Shown: one piece after another, positions 16,424 through 27,207 of the stretch
How the letters are laid out: each line of letters begins with the position of its first letter
Position numbering within the stretch: position 1 is the first letter of the stretch
Assembly: GCF_009720145.1 (NCBI RefSeq)
Contig: NZ_CP046252.1
Location: 1,798,001 to 1,862,000, forward strand
Direction of reading: 5' to 3'
Length of the DNA stretch: 64,000 bases
Origin: Sphingobium sp. CAP-1
GTDB taxonomy: Bacteria; Pseudomonadota; Alphaproteobacteria; Sphingomonadales; Sphingomonadaceae
Notes under the pieces: generated by a model
Told to the model about the DNA's origin: nothing
What the model saw: only the letters and a program-made list of their open reading frames with translations
Databases searched by the model: none
Made by a program: the position numbers and the translations under genes

Positions 16424-17362
16424 ATGACCGACAGCCACGCCCCCGCACCACAAGCCGCCATCGAGATCCGCAACCTCACCAAAGTCTATAAAGGCGGCAA
16501 GCGCGCGCTCGATGGCATCAACCTGTCTATCCCGCGCGGCCAGATTTACGGCCTGTTGGGGCCGAATGGCGCGGGCAAGTCGACCACGATCAACATCCTG
16601 GCCGGCATGGTGAACAAGAGCGCGGGCGATGTCAGCATCTGGGGCTTCGACATCGACACGCATCCGCGCAACGCCAAGAATTCGATCGGCATCGTGCCGC
16701 AGGAAATCGTGTTCGATCCCTTCTTCACCCCGTTCGAGACGCTGGAGAATCAGGCCGGTTTCTATGGCGTGCCCAAGGACAAGCGGCGATCGATGGAATT
16801 GCTGCGCGCGGTGCATCTGGAGGACAAGGCCAACGCCTATGCCCGCACGCTTTCCGGCGGCATGAAGCGCCGCCTGCTGGTAGCCAAGGCGATGGTCCAC
16901 TCACCCCCAATCCTGGTGCTGGATGAGCCGACCGCCGGCGTCGACGTGCAACTGCGCCAGCAATTGTGGGAATATGTGCGCGAACTCAACGCTATGGGCG
17001 TGACGATCGTGCTGACCACCCATTATCTGGAGGAGGCCGAGCAATTGTGCGACCGCATCGGCATCATCAATCATGGCCAGGTCATCACCGACAAGCCGAC
17101 CCGCGAATTGCTGGCGATGGCGCAGGAAAAGGTGGTGCAGGTGACGGTCGACCGCGATGTCGCCGTCGCGCCCGAAGCGCCCTGTTTCGAGAAAGTCGAA
17201 TTGTCGGGTGAGCGAACCTTGACCATCACCTATATGAAGGACCGCGCCAATGCGGGGCAGGTGTTGAGCGCCGTGCAAGCCAGCGGCCTCGCGATCGTGG
17301 ACGTGGTGACGCGCGACCCGGATTTGGAGGATGTGTTCCTGAACCTGACAGCGACGGCTTAG
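16424..17362 (+). CDS. ABC transporter ATP-binding protein (CcmA/NodI/DRA type)
   Basis: A 312-residue ATPase subunit of an ABC-2-type exporter. Walker A is GPNGAGKST (46-54), the Q-loop is VPQE (91-94), the signature is LSGGM (143-147), Walker B is ILVLDEPT (163-170), and the switch His is in LTTHYLEEAEQ. After residue 225 a family-typical C-terminal domain of about 85 residues follows, ending with the DLEDVFLNLT motif seen in DRA-type exporters. No ABC-2 permease is found next to it; purN is upstream and nadB downstream. The permease must be elsewhere or absent. Substrate is unknown; drug or polysaccharide/lipid export are usual for this type. Confidence 0.9.
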   Translation: MTDSHAPAPQAAIEIRNLTKVYKGGKRALDGINLSIPRGQIYGLLGPNGAGKSTTINILAGMVNKSAGDVSIWGFDIDTHPRNAKNSIGIVPQEIVFDPFFTPFETLENQAGFYGVPKDKRRSMELLRAVHLEDKANAYARTLSGGMKRRLLVAKAMVHSPPILVLDEPTAGVDVQLRQQLWEYVRELNAMGVTIVLTTHYLEEAEQLCDRIGIINHGQVITDKPTRELLAMAQEKVVQVTVDRDVAVAPEAPCFEKVELSGERTLTITYMKDRANAGQVLSAVQASGLAIVDVVTRDPDLEDVFLNLTATA

Positions 17363-17374
17363 TAAACTTATCCT

Positions 17375-17474
17375 CCGTTCGGGCTGCGCTTGTCGAAGCC
17401 CCTGCCTGAGCGTAGCGAAGGCAAAACCTCACTTCGTTTCGGTCCCGCCCTTCGACTTGGCTCAGGGCGAACGG
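17375..17474. repeat. dispersed palindrome, family A, copy 2 (ABC-nadB gap)
   Basis: Begins CCGTTCGGGCTGCGCTTGTC and ends GGCTCAGGGCGAACGG, with additional internal short palindromes around GCGTAGCGAAGGC. Outer arms match those of the copies at 15347 and 62250. It occupies most of the gap before nadB, and the nadB frame happens to be open through it. Confidence 0.75.
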
Positions 17475-17491
17475 ATATAGAAGGCCACATA

Positions 17492-19093
<1,602 letters not shown>

Positions 19094-19211
19094 AAGGCGG
19101 CGCGGTCGTCCGGGGGGGACGCCGCGCCACAAGGCGTGAGGAGGGACACGCTGCAAGCGCATCCGGGATCTCCTCCCTATCCACAGCGTCCCGGCCATGC
19201 TTTGATGCGCG

Positions 19212-20051
19212 TCAAATCGTAAGAAAATCCCTGAGCGCTGCGGCGAAGCGGGCGGGCTGGTCGGCCATCACCATATGACCGCTGGGGCCGATGGCTTTCA
19301 GGCGCGCGTCCTTCTTGCCCGCATAATCAGCGCGAAAGCGGCGGGTGATGGCGGCGGCCTGCTGTGCATCGCTGCCTACCGCATAGACCACCTCCAGTGG
19401 CGCGCCGAGGCGCGGCAATTGGGGGCCAAGGTCGATATTGGCAAGGTCGCGCAGCGCATTGGCGATAACGTCAGGGTCGCTGCCTTTCGCACCGGGCGCC
19501 TGCGCCACCATCTGCGCCAGATAGCGCCGCCCGGCCGCCGTGCCGGTAAAATAGCCGCTGAGCTGATCGGCAAGGAAGCCCATGCCGCTCGCCGTGCCGC
19601 CGACCATCGCCGCGCCAGCGGGCAGCATGTCGACCACCATGACCCGGTTCGCCACCCCTTTGAGGCCGACCATCATCGCCAGCGTGCCGCCCATCGAATG
19701 GCCGACGATCGCCAGCCGCCGGAGGCCGGCATTGGCGACATAGCGGGCGATCTCGTCGGCGATCGGCTGCACCAGAACGCCACTGGCATTGGCGTCGGGG
19801 GCAAGCCCGGCAAAGCCGCGCACATGCACCAGATGGTAGCGCCAGCCCGGCACGCCGCCCAGCACCCCGTTCCAGATGCCGGGACCGCTGGCGAGGCCGG
19901 GAATCAGGATCACGTCGCGGCCCGCGCCTCGCACGGTAACAGCGATCCGACGCGAGGCGAAGGACGCCGCCACCGCCGCGCTGCCCATCGCCACCATTCC
20001 TGCCGCCAATCCGCCCAGCAGCAGCGTGCGCCTGTCCGTTTGCATCATCAT
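19212..20051 (-). CDS. exported alpha/beta hydrolase
   Basis: A 279-residue serine hydrolase with a twin-arginine-like signal (DRRTLLLGG near residues 6-14, followed by a hydrophobic run to an AVAAS cleavage region). The fold is recognised by VILIPGLASGPGIW, the nucleophile elbow GHSMGG with the catalytic Ser near residue 116, and SGHMV near the C-terminus for the catalytic His. A small cap region lies between about 140 and 200. The substrate cannot be told; esters, lactones or peptides are all possible. The start is chosen at the triple Met (20051), which puts the Tat motif at the N-terminus; the longer frame to 20399 adds non-protein-like sequence. It diverges from the beta-lactamase-fold gene. 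Confidence 0.85.
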   Translation of the reverse strand: MMMQTDRRTLLLGGLAAGMVAMGSAAVAASFASRRIAVTVRGAGRDVILIPGLASGPGIWNGVLGGVPGWRYHLVHVRGFAGLAPDANASGVLVQPIADEIARYVANAGLRRLAIVGHSMGGTLAMMVGLKGVANRVMVVDMLPAGAAMVGGTASGMGFLADQLSGYFTGTAAGRRYLAQMVAQAPGAKGSDPDVIANALRDLANIDLGPQLPRLGAPLEVVYAVGSDAQQAAAITRRFRADYAGKKDARLKAIGPSGHMVMADQPARFAAALRDFLTI

Positions 20052-20227
20052 GCCGCCGCTATTGCCCGGCCGCCACTGAACCGCAACTGAGCGCAGGTTG
20101 CGGTCGATCAAAGCGTTTCGCCATTCAGCCTCTTTACATCGCATTTGTGGAATCATTCGTCGCACAGGCCTTGTCGGAAAAGGCCCGCTTCGCCCCAATG
20201 TCGCCTTGAAAGAGTGCGGGGACGCTG

Positions 20228-21388
20228 ATGACATCGAATGAACGCCGGGGCGGTTCTGCGCGCCTGGTCCTGCTGATCGCGGCCTTGTCCGCCTGTGTGA
20301 GCGCCCCGGAGCCGCCGCGCGCCCAGGCCGCCGCTGCAACGCCCCAAAAGCCCCTGACCGGCCAGTCGTCCGGCCGTCCGCAGCCCACCACCAACACATG
20401 GCCGATCCGTCCCGTCGCCAATCCGCCTTCGCCCTATCGGGACACCGACCCGCAGGAAGCGCCGCCGCCTGCGCTGGTTACTGTCGTGCGCAATCTGGGG
20501 CAGAGCTTCAACGGCAAGGTCGGCATCGCGGTGCGGCGAATCGGCTCGGACTGGACCGTCGCCTGGAACGGCAACGCCCTGTTCCCGCAGCAAAGCGTGT
20601 CGAAACTCTGGGTGGCGATGACCTTCCTCGACGCGGTGGACCGGGGGAAATTGCGCATCACCGACAGCGCGACGATCACCCGCAGCGACCTGACGCTGTT
20701 CCACCAGCCGTCCGCCGCCCTGCTGAAGGACGGAATGTGGACGACAAGCTATTCCGACCTGATGCGCCGGGCGATGACGCAAAGCGACAATACCGCCAAC
20801 GACACGCTGTTGCGCGCGGTCGGCGGGCCGGAAGCGGTGCGTGGCTTCCTGGCGCGGCGGATGATCCGGGATATCCGCTTCGGGCCGGGCGAGCGGCTGC
20901 TGCAATCGGCGACGGCGGGCCTCGACTGGCGGCAGGATTATTCGATCGGGCGCAATTTCTATGCCGCCCGCGCGAAGCTACCGATGGCGGCGCGGGTCAG
21001 GGCGCTCGACAATTATCTGGCCAGCCCGCCTGACGGAGCGGCGCCCGCATCGATCGTGCAGGCGCTCTCGAAACTGAAGCGGAACGAGATGCTCTCCTCT
21101 GCTTCCTCGCAACTGCTGCTGTCGATCATGTCGGAAGCCAAAACCGGGCCGCAGCGGATCAAGGGCGGGGTGCCGCCAGGCTGGTCCTATCTGCACAAGA
21201 CCGGTACGGGGCAGGATCTGCCGCCGCGCTCCACCGGTTTCAACGACATCGGCATCATGACCGCGCCCGATGGCACGAGCTATGCGGTGGCGGTAATGAT
21301 TGGGTCGACCACCGTCGGCATTCCCGAACGCTGGGCGCTGATGCAGGCGGTCGCGAGGGCGGTCGCAGCCAATCACCAGACGCGGTAG
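20228..21388 (+). CDS. lipoprotein with class A beta-lactamase-like serine hydrolase domain
   Basis: A 386-residue exported protein. Residues 1-23 form a lipoprotein signal with Cys23 in LSAC. A proline-rich linker (24-80) leads to a penicillin-recognising fold with all three catalytic motifs: SVSK (123-126), SDN (186-188) and KTG (324-326). The omega-loop motif ExxLN of true class A beta-lactamases is not clear; the best candidate is ERLLQ near residue 222. It is longer than resistance enzymes and tethered, so a cell-wall or other amide/ester hydrolase is as likely as a beta-lactamase. polA follows 42 bases later. Confidence 0.85.
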   Translation: MTSNERRGGSARLVLLIAALSACVSAPEPPRAQAAAATPQKPLTGQSSGRPQPTTNTWPIRPVANPPSPYRDTDPQEAPPPALVTVVRNLGQSFNGKVGIAVRRIGSDWTVAWNGNALFPQQSVSKLWVAMTFLDAVDRGKLRITDSATITRSDLTLFHQPSAALLKDGMWTTSYSDLMRRAMTQSDNTANDTLLRAVGGPEAVRGFLARRMIRDIRFGPGERLLQSATAGLDWRQDYSIGRNFYAARAKLPMAARVRALDNYLASPPDGAAPASIVQALSKLKRNEMLSSASSQLLLSIMSEAKTGPQRIKGGVPPGWSYLHKTGTGQDLPPRSTGFNDIGIMTAPDGTSYAVAVMIGSTTVGIPERWALMQAVARAVAANHQTR

Positions 21389-21394
21389 CGGGCT

Positions 21395-21427
21395 GGAGGG
21401 GGGACGCATTACCCGCTATTCCCCTCC
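21395..21427 (+). promoter_or_regulatory. leader hairpin directly before the polA start
   Basis: GGAGGGG (21395-21401) can pair with CCCCTCC (21421-21427), ending three bases before the polA ATG. The ATG is preceded by a pyrimidine run with no ribosome-binding purines; the only GGAGG is in the left arm, about 30 bases upstream. Could limit or shape polA translation, or act as a weak terminator of the upstream gene. Confidence 0.4.
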
Positions 21428-21430
21428 CCC

Positions 21431-24214
21431 ATGACCCAGAATCACCTCTATCTCGTCGACGGCAGCGGCTATATTTTCCGCGCCTATCATCAGCTTCCGC
21501 CGCTCACCAACCAGCATGGCCAGCCGGTCGGGGCGGTCTATGGCTATACGACGATGCTATGGAAGCTGGCCGAGGAACTGGGCAAAGCCGAAGGCCCGAC
21601 CCATCTGGCCGTGGTGCTGGACAAGGGGTCGCACACCTTCCGCAACGACATGTACGACCAGTATAAGGCGAACCGCCCGCCCGCGCCGGAGGATCTGGTC
21701 CCGCAATTTCCGATGATCCGCGACGCCACCCGCGCCTTCTCCCTGCCCTGCATCGAGGAAGCGGGGTTCGAAGCCGACGACATCATCGCCAGCTACACCA
21801 GGGCGGCGGTCGCGGCGGGATGGCATGTCACTATCGTCAGCAGCGACAAGGATCTGATGCAATTGATCCAGCCCGGCGTCGATATGTATGACACGATGAA
21901 GAATGAGCGGCGCGGGGCGGACTATGTCGTCGGCAAGTTCGGCGTGCAGCCGGAGCAACTGGGCGACGTTCTGGCGCTGATGGGCGACAGCGTGGACAAT
22001 GTGCCGGGCGTGCCGGGCATCGGCCCCAAGACCGCGTCGAAGCTCATCACCGAATATGGCGATCTGGAATCCGTGCTGGCCGCCGCGCCGGGGATGAAGA
22101 AGTCGAAGATGCAGGAAAATCTGATCGCCCATATGGACATGGCGCGGCTGTCACGGCGGCTGGTGGCGCTGCACGATGCGATGGACCTGCCCGAACCGCT
22201 GGACGATCTGACCCTGAAGGGCATCCCCAAAGAGCCATTGCAGGAATTCCTGTCGCATCATGGCTTCAAGACGCTGCTCAATCGCCTCGGCGCGCCGGCG
22301 GCGGCCGTTGCGGTGGCGGCGACGGCTGCGGCCGGCGCAGACGCCGCGCCTGCGGTCCCTGCCCCGGCGGAGGAGCCGGCGATCGACCGCAGCCTCTATG
22401 AGACGGTCGTGACGCAGGAGGCGCTCGACCGCTGGATCGCCGCCGCGCAGGCCGAAGGGCTGGTCGCGGTCGACACCGAAACCGACATGCTGGACGCCGT
22501 TTCCTGTGCGCTGGTCGGCATCAGCCTCGCCACCGGCCCGAACAAGGCCTGTTACATCCCGGTAGGCCATGGCGGCACCGACATGTTCGCCGAGCGGCCG
22601 GCGCAGCTCGACAAGGCGTTGGTGCTGGCGAAGCTGAAGCCATTGCTGGAGGATGACAGCATCCTCAAGATCGGTCAGAATCTGAAATATGACCTGACCG
22701 TGCTGCGCCGGCACGGGATTGAAATCGCGCCCTTTGACGACACGATCGTCATGAGTTTCGATCTGGATGCGGGCCAGTCGCTCGCGGGCCATGGCATGGA
22801 CGAGGCGGCCAGGACGCACCTTGGTCATAGCTGCATCAGCTTCAAGGAGGTGGTCGGCACCGGCAAGAGCCAGATCAGCTTCGCCGAAGTCCCTCTGCCC
22901 CGCGCCACCGAATATGCCGCCGAGGATGCCGACGTGACGCTGCGCCTGTGGAAGCGGTTCAAGACCCGCGTGGCGAATGAGGGCGCGAACCGCGTCTATG
23001 AACTGGTCGACCGCCCACTGGTGGGCGTGATTGCCCAGATGGAGCATCAGGGGATCAAGGTCGACCGCGAGCATCTGTCGCGCCTGTCGGCGGAATTCAC
23101 CGCCGGCATCGCCGCGCTGGAGACAGAGATTCACGAAATTGCGGGGCAGCCCTTCGCAATCGGGTCGACCCAGCAACTGGGCGCGATATTGTTCGACAAG
23201 ATGGGTTATAAGGGCGGCAAGAAAGGCAAGTCGGGCGCCTATTCCACCGATGTCACCATCCTGGAGCAGTTGAAGGCGCAGGGCGCGCCGATCGCGGACA
23301 AGGTGCTGGAATGGCGGCAATTGTCGAAGCTCAAATCCACTTATACCGACGCGCTTCAGGCGCAGATCAACAAGGATACTGGCCGCGTCCATACCAGCTA
23401 TTCGCTGACCGGGGCGCAGACCGGCCGCCTGTCCTCCACCGATCCCAACCTTCAGAATATCCCGATCCGCACCGAAGTCGGCCGGCAAATCCGCCACGCC
23501 TTCGTTGCCGAACCGGGCCATGTCATCCTGGCGGCGGACTATAGCCAGATCGAATTGCGGCTGGCGGCGCACATGGCCGATGTGCCGGCGCTGAAAGAGG
23601 CGTTCGCGAATGGCGAGGATATTCACGCCGCTACAGCGATGCAATTGTTCGGCGAGGTCAATCGCGACACGCGCGGCCGGGCCAAGACGATCAACTTCGC
23701 CATCCTCTACGGCATTTCGCGCTGGGGTCTGGCGGGCCGGCTGGAGATCGGCGCGGACGAGGCGCAGGACATGATCAGCCGCTATTATGAGCGCTTCCCC
23801 GGCATCAGCATCTATATCAACGAGACGATCGAGAAGGCGCGCGAACGGGGTTACACGGAAACGCTGTTCGGCCGGAAAACCTGGTTCCCGCGCATCAGGG
23901 CGTCCGTCCAGCATGAACGGCAGGGCGCAGAGCGCGCCGCGATCAACGCCCCGATTCAGGGCACCAGCGCGGACATCATCAAGCGGGCGATGGCGCGCAT
24001 GGGTCCGGCACTGGACGCGGCGGGGTTGCCGAACGTGAAGATGCTGCTGCAAGTGCATGACGAACTGGTGTTCGAACTGCCGCAAGGCGATGTCGACGCG
24101 GCGAGCGCGGTGATCCGGCAGGTGATGGAAAGCGCCGCCGAACCGATCGTGAAGCTGAGCGTGCCGCTGGGCGTGGAGATCGGGACAGGGCCGAGCTGGG
24201 GCGCGGCGCATTGA
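21431..24214 (+). CDS. polA: DNA polymerase I
   Basis: Repair and Okazaki-fragment polymerase. The 927-residue product has all three domains. The 5'-3' exonuclease (about 1-290) opens LYLVDGSGYIFRAYHQLPPL and has the SSDKDLMQL and GDSVDNVPGVPGIGPKTA helix-hairpin motifs. A linker of Ala/Pro-rich sequence (about 290-320) leads to the 3'-5' exonuclease (about 330-510) with the Exo I acidic pair in DTETD (348-352), so proofreading should be active. The polymerase domain (about 530-927) has motif A DYSQIELR with Asp703, the O-helix region RGRAKTINFAILYG, and motif C QVHDEL with Asp877. The start has no ribosome-binding site, only an upstream hairpin. Confidence 0.97.
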   Translation: MTQNHLYLVDGSGYIFRAYHQLPPLTNQHGQPVGAVYGYTTMLWKLAEELGKAEGPTHLAVVLDKGSHTFRNDMYDQYKANRPPAPEDLVPQFPMIRDATRAFSLPCIEEAGFEADDIIASYTRAAVAAGWHVTIVSSDKDLMQLIQPGVDMYDTMKNERRGADYVVGKFGVQPEQLGDVLALMGDSVDNVPGVPGIGPKTASKLITEYGDLESVLAAAPGMKKSKMQENLIAHMDMARLSRRLVALHDAMDLPEPLDDLTLKGIPKEPLQEFLSHHGFKTLLNRLGAPAAAVAVAATAAAGADAAPAVPAPAEEPAIDRSLYETVVTQEALDRWIAAAQAEGLVAVDTETDMLDAVSCALVGISLATGPNKACYIPVGHGGTDMFAERPAQLDKALVLAKLKPLLEDDSILKIGQNLKYDLTVLRRHGIEIAPFDDTIVMSFDLDAGQSLAGHGMDEAARTHLGHSCISFKEVVGTGKSQISFAEVPLPRATEYAAEDADVTLRLWKRFKTRVANEGANRVYELVDRPLVGVIAQMEHQGIKVDREHLSRLSAEFTAGIAALETEIHEIAGQPFAIGSTQQLGAILFDKMGYKGGKKGKSGAYSTDVTILEQLKAQGAPIADKVLEWRQLSKLKSTYTDALQAQINKDTGRVHTSYSLTGAQTGRLSSTDPNLQNIPIRTEVGRQIRHAFVAEPGHVILAADYSQIELRLAAHMADVPALKEAFANGEDIHAATAMQLFGEVNRDTRGRAKTINFAILYGISRWGLAGRLEIGADEAQDMISRYYERFPGISIYINETIEKARERGYTETLFGRKTWFPRIRASVQHERQGAERAAINAPIQGTSADIIKRAMARMGPALDAAGLPNVKMLLQVHDELVFELPQGDVDAASAVIRQVMESAAEPIVKLSVPLGVEIGTGPSWGAAH

Positions 24215-24233
24215 GGAGAAATAGAAGAGAGAG

Positions 24234-24253
24234 ATGCCGGCCTTCGCCGGCAT
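24234..24253. repeat. dispersed palindrome, family B (after polA)
   Basis: Perfect 8-bp stem ATGCCGGC/GCCGGCAT around CTTC, 20 bases after the polA stop. Related in design to the GTTCCCGC/GCGGGAAC units near 37.0 and 47.1 kb. Confidence 0.6.
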
Positions 24254-24280
24254 GACGGAGTTGAAAGACTCCTCACCAAC

Positions 24281-24312
24281 AAAAAAGGCCGGCCCTTAGC
24301 GGACCGGCCTTT
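24281..24312 (-). terminator. intrinsic terminator of the zinc-ribbon gene
   Basis: On the minus strand a GC-rich stem (AAAGGCCGG with CCGGCCTTT) starts right after the zinc-ribbon stop and ends in six T residues (complement of 24281-24286). It is a classic intrinsic terminator, and may also stop polA transcripts from the other side. Confidence 0.85.
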
Positions 24313-24314
24313 GC

Positions 24315-24599
24315 TCAATCGAACAATTCTTCCAGAAAGCTCTTCTTGCGCTTCTTCTGATAATATCGCCCGTCATCCCGATCCGGCCGGTAATTCGGCT
24401 GGGCGAAGGGCGCAGGTTGCTGCGCGGGGATGCTCGCCTGCGCCGATCGCTCGATGATCTTGTCCAGTTCGCCCCGGTCCAGCCAGACGCCCCGACATTG
24501 CGGGCAATAATCCATCTCCACCCCCTGCCGGTCCGTCATGGCAAGGCCGACATGACAGACCGGGCAGAGCATCGCCGACACCTGTGCAGGATCGCGCAT
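24315..24599 (-). CDS. TFIIB-type zinc-ribbon protein
   Basis: A 94-residue protein with a zf-TFIIB-type ribbon: Cys12-Pro-Val-Cys15 and Cys32-Pro-Gln-Cys35, followed by the family's RGVWLDRGELDKII. The second half is disordered and basic (QKKRKKSFLEELFD). Such small proteins are common in proteobacteria, and their role is unknown; a zinc-dependent nucleic-acid or protein contact is a guess. Its ATG shares a base with the stop of the Bax-inhibitor gene (TAATG), a typical termination-reinitiation junction, and a strong terminator follows it. A later start at Met10 is possible but less likely given the overlap. Confidence 0.85.
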   Translation of the reverse strand: MRDPAQVSAMLCPVCHVGLAMTDRQGVEMDYCPQCRGVWLDRGELDKIIERSAQASIPAQQPAPFAQPNYRPDRDDGRYYQKKRKKSFLEELFD

Positions 24600-25309
24600 T
24601 ATTCGCGTTCGCCCGTCAGGTTGAGCAGCATCTGGAACAGGTTGACAAAGTTCAGGTAAAGCGACAGCGCGCCCATCACCTGCATCTTCCCCGCCACTTC
24701 ATGGCCGGCATAGGTGAAATATTCCGACTTGATCCGCTGTACATCCCAGGCAGTGAGGCCGGTAAAAACCACCACGCCGATGATCGAGACGACCATAGCC
24801 ATCGCCGAAGATCCGATGAAGATATTGATCAGGCTGGCGACGATGATGCCGATCAGGCCCATCATCAGGAAACTGCCCATCTTCGTCAAGTCACGCTGGG
24901 TGGTGTAGCCCCACAGCGCCATGGCGAGGAACATCACCGCGGCCGAGAAGAAAGCCTGCGCGATGCTGCCACCGGTGAATACCAGGAACACGCTGCCCAG
25001 CGATACGCCCATCACGGCGGCAAAGGCGTAGAAAGCGGTGCGCGCGCCCGATATGGTCATTTTCTCCATACGGAAGCTGAAGAAAAAGACGAAGGCCAGC
25101 GGTGCGAAGATGGCCACCCATTTAAGCGACGTGCCGAAAATCGCAGCGGCCAGCATCGGCGTATTGCCGACCAGCGCAGCGACCAGTCCGGTGATGACCA
25201 GACCCAGCCCCATATTGCGGAAAACGCCCAGCATATGTGCGCGCAGACCGGCGTCGGTATCGACCGACCGGCTAACGCCCAGATCCGGTGTGCGAACGGG
25301 ATTATTCAT
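24599..25309 (-). CDS. Bax inhibitor-1/YccA family membrane protein
   Basis: A 236-residue inner-membrane protein of the BI-1 (TMBIM) family, with seven membrane segments. In bacteria the relatives form a pH-sensitive calcium leak (BsYetJ) or bind FtsH (YccA), but the function here is not proven. Family signs are the short polar N-terminus, GLVITGLVAAL at the first helix, and the C-terminal TAWDVQRIKSEY, which carries the conserved Asp of the family, then LSLYLNFVNLFQMLL. The ATG at 25309 begins the usual MNNP N-terminus; a GTG nine bases earlier is less likely. It is the first gene of a two-gene unit with the zinc-ribbon protein. Confidence 0.93.
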   Translation of the reverse strand: MNNPVRTPDLGVSRSVDTDAGLRAHMLGVFRNMGLGLVITGLVAALVGNTPMLAAAIFGTSLKWVAIFAPLAFVFFFSFRMEKMTISGARTAFYAFAAVMGVSLGSVFLVFTGGSIAQAFFSAAVMFLAMALWGYTTQRDLTKMGSFLMMGLIGIIVASLINIFIGSSAMAMVVSIIGVVVFTGLTAWDVQRIKSEYFTYAGHEVAGKMQVMGALSLYLNFVNLFQMLLNLTGERE

Positions 25310-25620
25310 CGGAAACACTCACTCCATCCAAATGTGGTTCGAGTGGCCCGGCGCGATCTCCCGCGGCGAAAAGAGGGGGCAAATCACCGCAAAACCTGCA
25401 CCGGGCACACCCGATGCGGTCCGACATCGCGACAGGAACAAGGGGGGAAATTCCTATCGCCAGAGGGGCCCGGCCCGCTTCAGCAATATCGGGACGGGAC
25501 CGACCCGGCGCAAGGGATCGGCGCGCCAGCAATATTTTATTACAATCGATCCGGCTTGTGGGCGATCCGGCTTGCAGGAAGGATTGACCCCCGCTCCGCT
25601 TCGCGACATGGCTGGCCATC
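25310..25620. other. non-coding gap between divergent genes, no feature recognised
   Basis: A 311-base stretch between the Bax-inhibitor gene (leftward) and cysS (rightward). It must carry both promoters. No tRNA, riboswitch or T-box shape was found; open frames here look like shadows. Confidence 0.6.
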
Positions 25621-27135
25621 ATGTCCGACGATCAGCATATCCCCGCGCCGCTACGCCTGTTCAACAGCCTGACCCGCACGATCGAGCCTTTCACGCCGAT
25701 CGAGGACAATCATGCGCGCGTCTATAGCTGCGGCCCGACCGTCTACAACTATGCCCATATCGGCAATCTGCGCGCCTATGTCTTTGTCGACACGCTGCGG
25801 CGGACGCTGTTGTGGAAGGGGCTGAGCGTCACCCAGATCATCAACATCACCGATGTCGGCCATCTGACCAGCGACGCCGATGCCGGCGACGACAAGATGG
25901 AGGCGGCGGCCAAGGCCAGCGCGAAAAGCATCTGGGACATTGCGGCCCATTATACGCAGGCGTTCAAGGCCAATATCGCCGACCTCAACATCATGGCGCC
26001 CAGCGAATGGACGGTCGCAACCGATTATGTGCCGCAGATGATCGCATTTGCCGAAAAGATCGCGCCGGATCATTGCTATGAGCTGGACAGCGGCCTCTAT
26101 TTCGACAGCGCGACCGTGCCGGACTATGGCGCGCTGGCGGGCGGACGCGACGATGCCGCTCATGCGCGGATCGATCCGGTCGCGGGCAAGCGCAACCCGT
26201 CCGACTTTGCCATCTGGCGCAAGTCCCCGCCGGGCGAACAGCGCCAGATGGAATGGGACAGCCCCTGGGGCAAGGGGGCGCCGGGATGGCATCTGGAATG
26301 TTCGGTGATGAGCCAGGCGCGGCTCGGCCAGCCGTTCGACATCCACACCGGCGGCATCGACCATCGCGAAATCCATCATCCTAATGAGATCGCCCAGAAT
26401 CAGGCGTTCCATAGCTGCTGCGGCGAGCCGACGGCAGCGGACGCAGGCTTCACCGGCGCGCGCTGGTGGATGCACAATAATTTCCTGGTCGACCGGCAGG
26501 GGAAAATGAGCAAGTCGAAGGGCGGCTTCACCACCCTGTTCAGCCTTGTCGACGCGGGCGTGCATCCGATCGCCTATCGCCTGCTCTGCCTTGGCGCCCA
26601 TTATCGCAGCGAGTTGGAGTTCAGCGCGGATAATCTCGCAGCAGCGCTGACCCGGCTGAAGCGGCTGGTGATGGGCGTCGAGGGGCTGAAGGCGCGCGCG
26701 GAGGGCGTTACCTGGCAATCGCCGCGCCTCGACTATCTGCGCGCCAATCTCCACCCCAAGCTCGCCCCGCTGCTGGAACAGTTCGACGCGGCGATCGCCG
26801 ACGATCTTATGACGCCGCGCGCGCTGCCGCTGCTGGAAGAGACGATCGGCATGAAGAAGGTGCCGGTGGACGAGAAGCTGTGCCTGATCGCAGCCTTCGA
26901 TGCGGCGCTGGGCCTCAATCTGTTGACGCTCAGCCGTGCCGATCTGCGCGTCCAGCCCAGGGACGCACAGATTATGCCGGAGGAGATAGAGGACGAACTG
27001 GAACGCCGCACCGCCGCCCGCGCAGCCAAGGATTTCGCCCTCTCGGACGAGATTCGCGACGCATTGATCGGGCGCGGGGTCGATGTGATGGACGGCGATC
27101 CGCTGCGCTGGGACTGGCGGCTGACGCTGGGCTGA
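25621..27135 (+). CDS. cysS: cysteine--tRNA ligase
   Basis: Class I synthetase that charges tRNA-Cys. The 504-residue product has the HIGH motif as HIGN (46-49), KMSKS exactly at 295-299, and zinc ligands including Cys37 in YSCGPTVYNYAHIGN and the WHLECSVM Cys with GGIDHREIHHPNE. This is the standard set for a cysteine-specific enzyme, including the zinc that selects the thiol. The C-terminal part (about 380-504) holds the DALR-like anticodon domain and ends AAKDFALSDEIRDALIGRGVDVMDG. The ATG at 25621 fits the N-terminus. It is followed 72 bases later by the TPR-CHAT gene. Confidence 0.96.
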   Translation: MSDDQHIPAPLRLFNSLTRTIEPFTPIEDNHARVYSCGPTVYNYAHIGNLRAYVFVDTLRRTLLWKGLSVTQIINITDVGHLTSDADAGDDKMEAAAKASAKSIWDIAAHYTQAFKANIADLNIMAPSEWTVATDYVPQMIAFAEKIAPDHCYELDSGLYFDSATVPDYGALAGGRDDAAHARIDPVAGKRNPSDFAIWRKSPPGEQRQMEWDSPWGKGAPGWHLECSVMSQARLGQPFDIHTGGIDHREIHHPNEIAQNQAFHSCCGEPTAADAGFTGARWWMHNNFLVDRQGKMSKSKGGFTTLFSLVDAGVHPIAYRLLCLGAHYRSELEFSADNLAAALTRLKRLVMGVEGLKARAEGVTWQSPRLDYLRANLHPKLAPLLEQFDAAIADDLMTPRALPLLEETIGMKKVPVDEKLCLIAAFDAALGLNLLTLSRADLRVQPRDAQIMPEEIEDELERRTAARAAKDFALSDEIRDALIGRGVDVMDGDPLRWDWRLTLG

Positions 27136-27207
27136 CCCCCGGAGCATCTTGACGACCGTGCGTGCGCGACCCAAGAGACGCATGGGGTCGAGTCTTGCGG
27201 GGGCAAA

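Noticed and set aside
22151..24253. A 700-residue antisense ORF over polA
   Set aside because: It is the mirror frame of a strongly biased GC-rich gene, lacks any known motif, and polA is beyond doubt.
25310..25620. A T-box leader for cysS
   Set aside because: No T-box core or terminator/antiterminator pair is visible, and T-boxes are not expected in this group.
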